Source of the DNA: UBA7236 sp043727235
GTDB lineage: Bacteria; Bacteroidota; Bacteroidia; Chitinophagales; BACL12
NCBI GenBank assembly: GCA_043727235.1
Contig: JAYSYX010000246.1
Location: 1 to 28,948 of the forward strand
Length of the DNA: 28,948 nucleotides
Reading direction: 5' to 3'
Part shown: in pieces, positions 22,555 through 28,948 of the stretch
How the letters are laid out: every line of letters starts with the position of its first letter
Position numbering within the stretch: position 1 is the stretch's first letter
Program-made: the position numbers and the translations under genes
The notes under the pieces: model-generated
Database searches by the model: none
What the model was told of the DNA's origin: nothing
Seen by the model: only the letters and a program-made list of their open reading frames with translations

Positions 22555-23798
22555 AGATCAACTGCTTTCATTAATGGTTTGTGATCTTTAATGCGGCTTT
22601 CATCTACGCCGGGAAGCACTTTCTCAGAGCGGTCGAGTAAATACACCATTAAACTTCGATATAATAATATGGAATAAGGCATTTTTTCAATAATAACGGA
22701 ATATAAACTTACAGGAGTGTAAGGAACATCTCCAATACCATTTTTATCGAGATCATAACCTTCATATTTATCCCAATAATTCCCATTCAGGTCGTTCATG
22801 CTTAAGCTTCCGTTTGTTGCTATATCGAAAGTATTACCAATAAAATTATTCTGATACATATGCACATCGTAACAATTTGCCTGCATACTGCAAGCGCGGC
22901 CATTTGCTTCTAAAAGGTTGTTCTTGATCACTAACCGGTTTGATCCTTCAATATATAACGCGACAGTATTGTGTCGAAAAATATTATCTTCTATCAGTGC
23001 ATCCGTTATTTCTTTGAATAATACTCCATAAGCAGCTCCTCCTTCGCTATAACTGAAAATATTCTTTTTGATGGTTACATTTTTTGAAAACATTACGGCA
23101 ACTCCCGAACCGTTTTGGGTAAAAGTATTTCCGGTATATTCATCATTGTTGGAAAACATAAAATGAATTCCATAACGCAGATTCTTTTTGCTGATATTAT
23201 CATAAACTCCGGCATGTGTCACAAATTCAAAATAGAGTCCATCACGGTAATGTTCTATCGTATTATTTTTTATTGTTAAACTATCGCTTTTCCATACATG
23301 AATGCCATTTCCCGACCTGATCTCCTGCACGGCACTTGCCTTGAGATTATTGTTTTTGATAACACAATTTGAAACCTGCAGGAGATAAATGCCAAAACAA
23401 GTATTTTCAATGGTATTGCCATCAATAACACAAAAACTTACAGACAATAACTTTATTGCCGCTCTGTCGTCCAAACTGGAATAACCTGTATTTTTTAGTG
23501 TGAGCCTTGAGATGTTAACATGATCGGAGGCAACAGTGAAAATTTCCCCTTTGTTTTCTCCGTCTATTATCACATCTTTTTCGCCAACAATAGTTAGAGG
23601 TTTCTCAATCAGAATGTTTCTCTCTTTATAAATTCCACTGTTAATTTGAATTACATCATTAGGTTGAGCAGTAATTATTGCCTGTTTAATTGTAGATAAT
23701 TTCGAACCTTGTTTTACATACAAAGTATCGGCAGAAACAATGGTAAAAACACTGATCATCGATCCTAAAAGAAATATTTTAAATATGCCTGAAAACAT
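22551..23798 (-). CDS. nosD: Nos maturation protein NosD
   Basis: A 415-residue periplasmic protein with a signal peptide (about 1-23) and a right-handed beta-helix of CASH/NosD repeats from about residue 35 to 340, with repeated motifs such as VIKNN, NVTIKKNIFSYSEGGAAYG and ALIEDNIFRHNTVALYIEGS. The motif LNGNYWDKYEGYDLDKNGIGDVPYTP at about 333-358 is characteristic. NosD binds the NosFY transporter and takes part in copper and sulfur delivery to CuZ. It lies 22 nt after nosL and overlaps nosF by 4 nt. Confidence 0.93.
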   Translation of the reverse strand: MFSGIFKIFLLGSMISVFTIVSADTLYVKQGSKLSTIKQAIITAQPNDVIQINSGIYKERNILIEKPLTIVGEKDVIIDGENKGEIFTVASDHVNISRLTLKNTGYSSLDDRAAIKLLSVSFCVIDGNTIENTCFGIYLLQVSNCVIKNNNLKASAVQEIRSGNGIHVWKSDSLTIKNNTIEHYRDGLYFEFVTHAGVYDNISKKNLRYGIHFMFSNNDEYTGNTFTQNGSGVAVMFSKNVTIKKNIFSYSEGGAAYGVLFKEITDALIEDNIFRHNTVALYIEGSNRLVIKNNLLEANGRACSMQANCYDVHMYQNNFIGNTFDIATNGSLSMNDLNGNYWDKYEGYDLDKNGIGDVPYTPVSLYSVIIEKMPYSILLYRSLMVYLLDRSEKVLPGVDESRIKDHKPLMKAVDL

Positions 23799-23820
23799 TT
23801 TACAATATAATTTAGCGGAC

Positions 23821-24252
23821 TTATTGAATTACCTCTATCAGCAGTCGTGACATGCCGGTGTATTCCTCCTGGATTTTCGAAAGGCCTCCACTGTCGGAAA
23901 GGGCAACAGTTTTCCCATTCATTGGTGTATGTAATTCTTCTGAATAAAAAAATAGTGCTTTATCCGCAGGAATTAATTTGTCTGGATGGTAATAATCGGA
24001 TACGAGTATAAATTTAACCTCATCCTTAGGCAACTTATTTACCGAAAGATAAGTGCTTAAACACTGGAGATCATCAAATATAAATGTTCTTCCTTTATTT
24101 GTGACAATTTCTCCTGCGTATTTTTTTTCCATTACGGTCATTTTGCAGTTTTCACACGTGTCAACACCTTCTGTTATTGGTTTTGATTTTATACTACATG
24201 CGGATAAAAAGGTGAAGAAAACAACTAATGCTGATATGCCTGAATATTTCAT
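23821..24252 (-). CDS. nosL: Nos copper chaperone NosL
   Basis: A 143-residue lipoprotein (lipobox LSAC, Cys19) of the NosL family, which binds Cu(I) and supplies copper to apo-NosZ. The binding motif C33-E-N-C36-K-M38 is present, followed by the conserved FIFDDLQCLSTYL segment and PMNGKTVALSD. All features agree with a functional chaperone. Its start overlaps the stop of the uncharacterised membrane protein gene by 4 nt (ATGA), so the two are translationally coupled. Confidence 0.94.
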   Translation of the reverse strand: MKYSGISALVVFFTFLSACSIKSKPITEGVDTCENCKMTVMEKKYAGEIVTNKGRTFIFDDLQCLSTYLSVNKLPKDEVKFILVSDYYHPDKLIPADKALFFYSEELHTPMNGKTVALSDSGGLSKIQEEYTGMSRLLIEVIQ

Positions 24253-24839
24253 AATTTACGATTTTGTTTTTTAATTTGCCAGATACGAATACCTAAGATG
24301 ACACATGCCAAACTTACACCTGCAATATAAAACCATCCGCCCCCGTGCGGATAAGAATATGCCCCAAAATTTAATAATTGTTTATAGCCAATTAAAGGCG
24401 GTTGATAACTCATTCCCGGAATCTGAATAGCAGCATGAGGATCGAGGTTATGGCCATAAGCATATTCCCATCTATAAAAATCAACCAATGCTAAAATTGA
24501 AAACAATACTAAAAAAATTGTCCAACCATAAAAAATTTTCCAATTCCTTAAAACTGCAGTTAATATTCCGGAAAGCACAATAAATCCCATCGCAAAGGGT
24601 AAAATTTTAAATTCCGGAAAAGTACTTTGATCTATAATGGCCATTCCGATATAATGGTTTAATCCGTTTATTATCTCCAGGTCACCGCTAAGTTTATGTA
24701 ACCAGATGTATAGAGTAAGACCTTCCGGATACTGCGGAGCAGTGAGATATATAACCCAAAATGGAAATTTAAATGTAGCGAGAAAACACAGCGATGCAAT
24801 TAATACTCCGATTCTCGAAGCTGTGGACATTTTTTTCAT
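24249..24839 (-). CDS. Uncharacterised four-helix membrane protein of the nos operon
   Basis: A 196-residue integral membrane protein I cannot place in a characterised family. Four hydrophobic segments lie at about 10-31, 78-96, 104-121 and 168-186. With the N-terminus inside, the two long loops (32-77 and 122-167) face the periplasm. They hold five histidines (H48, H62, H130, H135, H165), with the striking words LHKLSGDLEIINGLNHYIGM and PHGGGW. No cysteine motif is seen. The gene sits between the fasciclin gene and nosL and overlaps nosL by 4 nt. A metal or electron-transfer role in NosZ assembly is a plausible inference only. Similar genes are known beside nosL in other Bacteroidota. Confidence 0.8.
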   Translation of the reverse strand: MKKMSTASRIGVLIASLCFLATFKFPFWVIYLTAPQYPEGLTLYIWLHKLSGDLEIINGLNHYIGMAIIDQSTFPEFKILPFAMGFIVLSGILTAVLRNWKIFYGWTIFLVLFSILALVDFYRWEYAYGHNLDPHAAIQIPGMSYQPPLIGYKQLLNFGAYSYPHGGGWFYIAGVSLACVILGIRIWQIKKQNRKL

Positions 24840-24856
24840 TTGCCTGATTTTTTAAA

Positions 24857-24884
24857 GTTGGACCGGCGAGGAATCCGATCCAAC
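24857..24884 (-). other. Intercistronic stem-loop inside the nos operon
   Basis: In the minus-strand transcript GUUGGAUCGG (24884-24875) pairs with CCGGUCCAAC (24866-24857), ten pairs with one G-U, around an 8-nt loop. It lies in the widest gap of the operon (64 nt) between the fasciclin gene and the membrane protein. No clear U-run follows, so an RNA-processing or stabilising role is more likely than full termination. Confidence 0.65.
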
Positions 24885-24903
24885 TATACATAATTGGTGA
24901 AAT

Positions 24904-25473
24904 TTATTTAGTGGAAGGTGGTAATAACACTCCATCCACCACATAAATAATTCCGTTTGATGCGGGAATTGTAGCAATAATATTTATTGTTTCATTGAGC
25001 ACTACTTTATCACCCAACATACTAATTTTAATATTATCACCATTTGCCATTCCGATATTCTGACCATCCTGCATGTATTCGGTTTTATATCCTCCAACCG
25101 CAACATGATATTCCAGAATATTTTTTAAAACGGCCTTATTTTCTTCTTTTAAAAGATCATCAAGCGTTCCTTTCGGTAATTTATCAAAAGCTGCATTTGT
25201 TGGTGCAAATACAGTAAATGGCCCTGCATTGGAAAGGTCATCCACATATTCCACATGTTTTAATGCAGCAACCAAAGTGGTATGGTCGGGTGAACTTACT
25301 GCAACTTTAACAACATCTTTTTGTGATTCATCATCAACTACAGATTCTTGTCCGCCGCTTTTAACCATAGTGGTATCATCTTCCTCCACCTTTGAATTTC
25401 CTTTATTACCATTACATCCATAAAAGAATGCAAGTATTGCGGTAATACAGAGAAGATATTTTAATTTACACAT
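24904..25473 (-). CDS. Fasciclin (FAS1) domain lipoprotein
   Basis: A 189-residue protein with a lipoprotein signal (Cys20 after FFYG), an acidic linker (about 25-50), and one FAS1 domain (about 52-187). FAS1 hallmarks are FTVFAPTNAAFDKLPKGTL, ILEYHV and NGIIYVVDGVLLPP. FAS1 domains usually mediate adhesion or protein contacts. Its place directly after nosZ (34-nt gap), within the nos operon, suggests a role with NosZ at the membrane, but no function is proven. Fasciclin genes inside nos clusters are known in other Bacteroidota. Confidence 0.9.
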   Translation of the reverse strand: MCKLKYLLCITAILAFFYGCNGNKGNSKVEEDDTTMVKSGGQESVVDDESQKDVVKVAVSSPDHTTLVAALKHVEYVDDLSNAGPFTVFAPTNAAFDKLPKGTLDDLLKEENKAVLKNILEYHVAVGGYKTEYMQDGQNIGMANGDNIKISMLGDKVVLNETINIIATIPASNGIIYVVDGVLLPPSTK

Positions 25474-25507
25474 AACTTTTTATTTAGGTGTGAATAAAGA
25501 TTTTTTT

Positions 25508-27490
25508 TTATTTGCCCGTTGGTGCTGCTGCTTCAGCAGTTTTTCCGGTACTGAAAATTATAGGCACATTTGATCCTGCCGGAGATACCCGAATATATCC
25601 CTGCATTTCCTGATGTAAGGCAGAGCAAAAATCTGTGCAATAAAAAGGAAATACTCCAACTCTGTCGGGATTCCATTTTAAAGTTTGAGTTTCGCCAGGC
25701 ATAATTAATAATTCCGCATTATTTGCACCTTTAATTGCAAAACCATGTGGTACGTCCCAATCCTGTTCAAGATTTGTTACATGGAAATAAACTTCATCTC
25801 CAATTTTTACTCCTTCAATATTATCAGGCACTAAATGCGAACGTATTGCAGTCATATAGATGTGCACTTTATTTCCTTCGCGAACAACTTTGGTTTCTTT
25901 TTCCTGTTTAGTTGCGTATGGATGATTATTTTCTTCCAGTTTATAAATCTTTTTTGAATTCGGCATTATCAGCTCTGCAGGAATAGCTTCTGCATAATGT
26001 GGTTCGCCAATGGTTGGAAAATCTAATAATAATTTCATTTTATCACCATCTATACTATATAATTGCGCTGATTGATTTAATTCAGGTCCGGTTGGTAAAT
26101 ATCTATCCTTGGTTATTTTATTATAGGCAATTACATATTTTCCCCAAGGTTTAGAAGTTGGACCGCCCGGTACTGATAAGTGACCTATGGAATAATAAGT
26201 TGGAACGCGATCGATAATTTCTAAACTTTTTACATTCCATTTTACAATTTCAGAGGAAACAAAAAATGAAGTATATGCATTTCCTTCATTATCAAATTCG
26301 GTATGCAATGGGCCTAGTCCGGGTTTTTTAACTTCTCCGTGCAAACATGATTCGTATTTTAATACTTTTATACCATCATACTCCGCTTCAAAATCGTTGT
26401 TCGCAATTGCTTTCTGAATTTTTTCAAAAGAAAATACAGGAATAAGTGCTGCGAGTTTTCCGCTTCCAACTATATATTGACCGGTTGGATCCACATCACA
26501 ACCATGTGGTGATTTAGGGCAAGGAATTAAATACAAAATATCTTTTAATTCCTTAGGATCTAAAACGAGAACATCAGTCCTAATTTCGGAAACTGCAGTT
26601 TGTGTATTCTCATCAAAATAATTATGGGCATATTTCACTTTTTGCGCTTTTGCTTTTCCTTCTTTTACATATTGTTCGGCTTTTTTCCAGTTTACGGCAA
26701 GAATAAAATCTTTATCCTTCTGACTTGCATTAACTTCCAATAATGTAAATGCCTTTTCCGAATTATAACAACTGAAAAAGAACCAATCATGTGAAGGCCC
26801 TTTTCCGCCTCTTGCAAGGTCTGTATTAAGTGGTGGAATTTGTATCTGAAATGAAAGATCCATCATGCCGCTTTCCTTATCCACTCCAACAAAACTTAAA
26901 TAACCTTTAAAGTTTTCTTTGTAGCTGGAAATAGAAACATCCGGATTAGAACCATCATAATCGGGAGGATAACTGAAACGGGTACCTGCAATAGTATATT
27001 CAGTATTTTCAGTGATGAAAGGAGAGGAGTGATTACCTGAACTATTAGGCAATTCTATAATTTCTGCGGTTCTGAAGGTGGTCATATCGATACGAGCTAT
27101 ACGCGGTGTATTGTTTCCGTTTCCAAATGCCCATCGTCCATCATGTACTCCATTGGTAGTGGAGAGCGCAATATGATGCAGGTCATCCCAAGGAACCATT
27201 CCGTGGGAGGTCATGAGCATAGGTTTAGTTTCTTCGCTGTAGCCGTAACCTGATTGAGGGTCTTCTGAAAAAACAGGGATTACACGAAATAATCTCCCGG
27301 AAGGTATGCCATAAATGGCTATTTGTCCGCTGAATCCACCCGACACTACACTGTAAAACTCGTCGTATGAGCCCGGAGCAACATACACCTTTGAGGCGGC
27401 ATCTCCGGTTGCAATACTTGCGGTGGTCTTGGGTTTACAACCATAACACGACACAACTATTACAATTAATAATAGGCTTAAATATTTCAT
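25508..27490 (-). CDS. nosZ: Nitrous oxide reductase, clade II, Sec/lipoprotein type
   Basis: NosZ reduces N2O to N2, the last step of denitrification. All seven expected CuZ histidines are present: H105, H106, H234, H329, H396, H437 and H498, in a seven-bladed propeller (about 40-520). The C-terminal cupredoxin has the CuA ligands H582, C618, C622, H626 and M629 in CTDFCSALHQEM, where Asp620 replaces the Trp common in clade I. The N-terminus is a Sec signal without a twin arginine and carries a lipobox VVSC (Cys15), so the enzyme is probably membrane-tethered. The length of 660 fits clade II. It lies 32 nt after the cytochrome c gene. Confidence 0.97.
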   Translation of the reverse strand: MKYLSLLLIVIVVSCYGCKPKTTASIATGDAASKVYVAPGSYDEFYSVVSGGFSGQIAIYGIPSGRLFRVIPVFSEDPQSGYGYSEETKPMLMTSHGMVPWDDLHHIALSTTNGVHDGRWAFGNGNNTPRIARIDMTTFRTAEIIELPNSSGNHSSPFITENTEYTIAGTRFSYPPDYDGSNPDVSISSYKENFKGYLSFVGVDKESGMMDLSFQIQIPPLNTDLARGGKGPSHDWFFFSCYNSEKAFTLLEVNASQKDKDFILAVNWKKAEQYVKEGKAKAQKVKYAHNYFDENTQTAVSEIRTDVLVLDPKELKDILYLIPCPKSPHGCDVDPTGQYIVGSGKLAALIPVFSFEKIQKAIANNDFEAEYDGIKVLKYESCLHGEVKKPGLGPLHTEFDNEGNAYTSFFVSSEIVKWNVKSLEIIDRVPTYYSIGHLSVPGGPTSKPWGKYVIAYNKITKDRYLPTGPELNQSAQLYSIDGDKMKLLLDFPTIGEPHYAEAIPAELIMPNSKKIYKLEENNHPYATKQEKETKVVREGNKVHIYMTAIRSHLVPDNIEGVKIGDEVYFHVTNLEQDWDVPHGFAIKGANNAELLIMPGETQTLKWNPDRVGVFPFYCTDFCSALHQEMQGYIRVSPAGSNVPIIFSTGKTAEAAAPTGK

Positions 27491-27522
27491 AATTTGTTAT
27501 TTTTTAGGATTGTTTTCAAATG

Positions 27523-28020
27523 TTATTTTACTCCGTCGTTACTTCTCATATATTCCAAAACATCACGCGCATCGCCAATAGATACATTTTGATTTGGCAT
27601 GCGTGTTAGACATAACTCAAGTAGTTTTTGAGCCTCAGGGTCCCGGTCAAGCATAACATCGGCATTGGTGGTCATATTCATGATCCATTCAGGTTTACGG
27701 CGGGTTGTAACACCTTCCCAACCTGGTCCGACAAACCTTTCAGCAGTCAGTTTATGGCAGGAGGAACATTTCATATCATATACATCTTTTCCGCGTTTTA
27801 CGCGTTCCTGCTCCAACGGAACACTTAGTGAAACCATTTTAATTTCACCAATTCCGCGCCCGTCGTTGATCATTTTCTGCTGTTCGGTTTCAGCACCCTT
27901 CATACTTTTGGGTTTTTCAGCAGTTTGGGAGGTATCTGTAACTGTAGTTTCCTTTTGGCCACATGCCGTTATAAAAATCATTAAACAGAGGGCCAGGGAG
28001 AGATAGGTTATTTTTTTCAT
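27523..28020 (-). CDS. Mono-heme cytochrome c lipoprotein of the nos operon
   Basis: A 165-residue lipoprotein (lipobox ITAC, Cys20) with a class I cytochrome c domain in its C-terminal half. The heme motif C85-S-S-C88-H89 and a likely sixth ligand Met141 in TRMPNQ are present, with a 50-residue polar linker in between. As first gene of the operon, 32 nt before nosZ, it is the probable electron donor to the CuA site. NosR- and Nos-associated ferredoxin genes are not seen here, which agrees with the simple Bacteroidota-type clusters. Confidence 0.93.
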   Translation of the reverse strand: MKKITYLSLALCLMIFITACGQKETTVTDTSQTAEKPKSMKGAETEQQKMINDGRGIGEIKMVSLSVPLEQERVKRGKDVYDMKCSSCHKLTAERFVGPGWEGVTTRRKPEWIMNMTTNADVMLDRDPEAQKLLELCLTRMPNQNVSIGDARDVLEYMRSNDGVK

Positions 28021-28041
28021 AATATCTTATTTAGAATGTTT

Positions 28042-28049
28042 CAAAATTC
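28042..28049 (-). promoter_or_regulatory. Weak -7 box for the nos operon
   Basis: On the minus strand GAATTTTG at 28049-28042 is one base away from TAnnTTTG. There is no good -33 box, as expected for an activator-dependent promoter. Transcription would begin near 28037, placing the Crp/Fnr-like palindrome at about -63. Confidence 0.3.
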
Positions 28050-28093
28050 CCTCTGTATGCATTCAGGAAAGATGATAGTAGTCAGGGGTAAGT

Positions 28094-28107
28094 GTGATAT
28101 AAATCAC
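28094..28107. promoter_or_regulatory. Crp/Fnr-family operator upstream of the nos operon
   Basis: GTGAT-ATAA-ATCAC is a perfect inverted repeat with the 5-4-5 spacing of Fnr/Nnr/Dnr sites (TTGAT-N4-ATCAA). It lies 74 nt upstream of the cytochrome c start and about 65 nt from the divergent rmlA promoter. Redox- or NO-responsive regulators of this family control nos genes in many denitrifiers, so it is the best candidate for an activator site of the operon. Confidence 0.65.
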
Positions 28108-28170
28108 CGTTTATGAATTGATATATATGTACTACCTATTGGTTCGGGACATGTATGTTGCACGATTGAA

Positions 28171-28178
28171 TATCTTTG
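28171..28178 (+). promoter_or_regulatory. -7 box of rmlA
   Basis: TATCTTTG matches TAnnTTTG exactly and lies 17 nt before the GTG start at 28196. A -33 TTTG at the right distance is absent, so strength is uncertain. Confidence 0.55.
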
Positions 28179-28195
28179 CCAAAAAACTAACTGTT

Positions 28196-28948
28196 GTGAA
28201 AGGAATTATTCTAGCCGGAGGATCCGGAACGCGTTTACACCCCATTACCTTGGCGATAAGTAAGCAGTTGATGCCTATATATGATAAACCGATGATCTAC
28301 TATCCATTATCAACGTTAATGATGGCTGGCATTAAAGATATACTGGTGATCTCTACTCCTTATGATCTGCCGGGTTTTCAGCGACTTCTTGGTGATGGAG
28401 CAAGAATTGGTTGCAATTTTACCTACAAAGAACAACCCTCCCCCGACGGATTAGCACAGGCATTCACACTTGGTGCTGATTTTATTGGTAATGATAAGGT
28501 TGCCTTGGTTTTAGGAGATAATATTTTTTATGGAAGCGGTTTTAGTAAATTATTACAGCAATCTGTAAACCCTGATGGCGCTGTTATTTTTGCTTACCCG
28601 GTAAGTGACCCTGAAAGATATGGCGTGGTGGAATTTGACGAGCATCTTAATGCCATAAGTATTGAAGAAAAACCCTTACAACCAAAGAGTAATTATGCAG
28701 TACCCGGGTTATATTTTTACGATAATGATGTAGTTGATATCGCCAAAAATATCACTCCTGGTTCCAGGGGAGAATATGAGATCACTGCTGTAAATGATAC
28801 GTATCTGCAAAACAAAAAATTAAAAGTAGCAGTACTTGACAGGGGATTTGCATGGCTGGACACAGGTACATTTGAAAGCCTGGGTGATGCCAGTGAATAC
28901 GTAAGAGTCATAGAAAAAAGACAGGGCCTGAAGATCGGATGTCCTGAA
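28196..28948 (+). CDS. rmlA: Glucose-1-phosphate thymidylyltransferase, 3' end outside the window
   Basis: The first 251 codons of RmlA/RfbA, which makes dTDP-glucose from glucose-1-phosphate and dTTP, the first step towards dTDP-rhamnose and related sugars. The start is GTG at 28196, giving MKGIILAGGSGTRLHPIT with the nucleotide-binding loop at 7-13. SKQLMPIYDKPMIYYPL, QPSPDGLAQAF, LVLGDNIFYG (metal-binding Asp), EEKP, GLYFYDNDV, RGEYEITAVN and FAWLDTGTFESL are all present. The full family length is about 290, so some 40 residues are missing at the right edge. It is divergent from the nos operon. Confidence 0.96.
   Translation, partial: MKGIILAGGSGTRLHPITLAISKQLMPIYDKPMIYYPLSTLMMAGIKDILVISTPYDLPGFQRLLGDGARIGCNFTYKEQPSPDGLAQAFTLGADFIGNDKVALVLGDNIFYGSGFSKLLQQSVNPDGAVIFAYPVSDPERYGVVEFDEHLNAISIEEKPLQPKSNYAVPGLYFYDNDVVDIAKNITPGSRGEYEITAVNDTYLQNKKLKVAVLDRGFAWLDTGTFESLGDASEYVRVIEKRQGLKIGCPE

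Overview
The window reads as a chromosomal segment of a Bacteroidota bacterium, probably an environmental, facultatively respiring member. Support comes from lineage-restricted families (GldC, DUF2480, a DUF6150-like knot protein), AT-rich DNA without strong Shine-Dalgarno sites, and several promoters of the Bacteroidota type (TTTG, about 19-20 nt, TAnnTTTG). Non-ATG starts are common: seven genes appear to begin with GTG or TTG. Species cannot be named from sequence alone.

Layout. Positions 1-560 hold the first codons of an outgoing minus-strand gene and a repeat tract. Minus-strand genes follow for a gamma-carbonic-anhydrase-like protein, a patatin phospholipase and GldC (562-2328). A plus-strand housekeeping and envelope block (2453-10111) encodes a septoil-knot protein, CoaX, an outer-membrane protein, LptC, a small membrane protein, a PpiD/SurA-like periplasmic isomerase, DUF2480 and a lytic transglycosylase. 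A three-gene glycosylation operon (10197-13947) has two GT2 enzymes and a large GT-C-like membrane protein. A tRNA-Phe preceded by a decayed, palindrome-interrupted partial copy, then a GIY-YIG protein, occupy 13984-14634. An exonuclease/ATP-dependent ligase repair pair (14970-17569), a secreted beta-propeller-like lipoprotein on the minus strand, heme A synthase and a secreted cyanophycinase-like peptidase follow (to 21076).

The main functional unit is a minus-strand nitrous oxide reduction operon (28020 to 21078): cytochrome c, clade II NosZ, a fasciclin lipoprotein, an uncharacterised four-helix membrane protein, NosL, NosD, NosF and NosY. The cytochrome would feed electrons to NosZ, and NosL with NosDFY would supply and mature its copper centres. 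A perfect GTGAT-N4-ATCAC palindrome upstream suggests control by a Crp/Fnr-family regulator. A divergent rmlA (dTDP-glucose synthesis) runs off the right edge.

The best leads for something undescribed are the His-bearing membrane protein translationally coupled to nosL, the fasciclin lipoprotein inside the operon, an internal operon stem-loop, the tRNA relic split by a short palindrome, and several families of short palindromes and degenerate repeats in the intergenic DNA.
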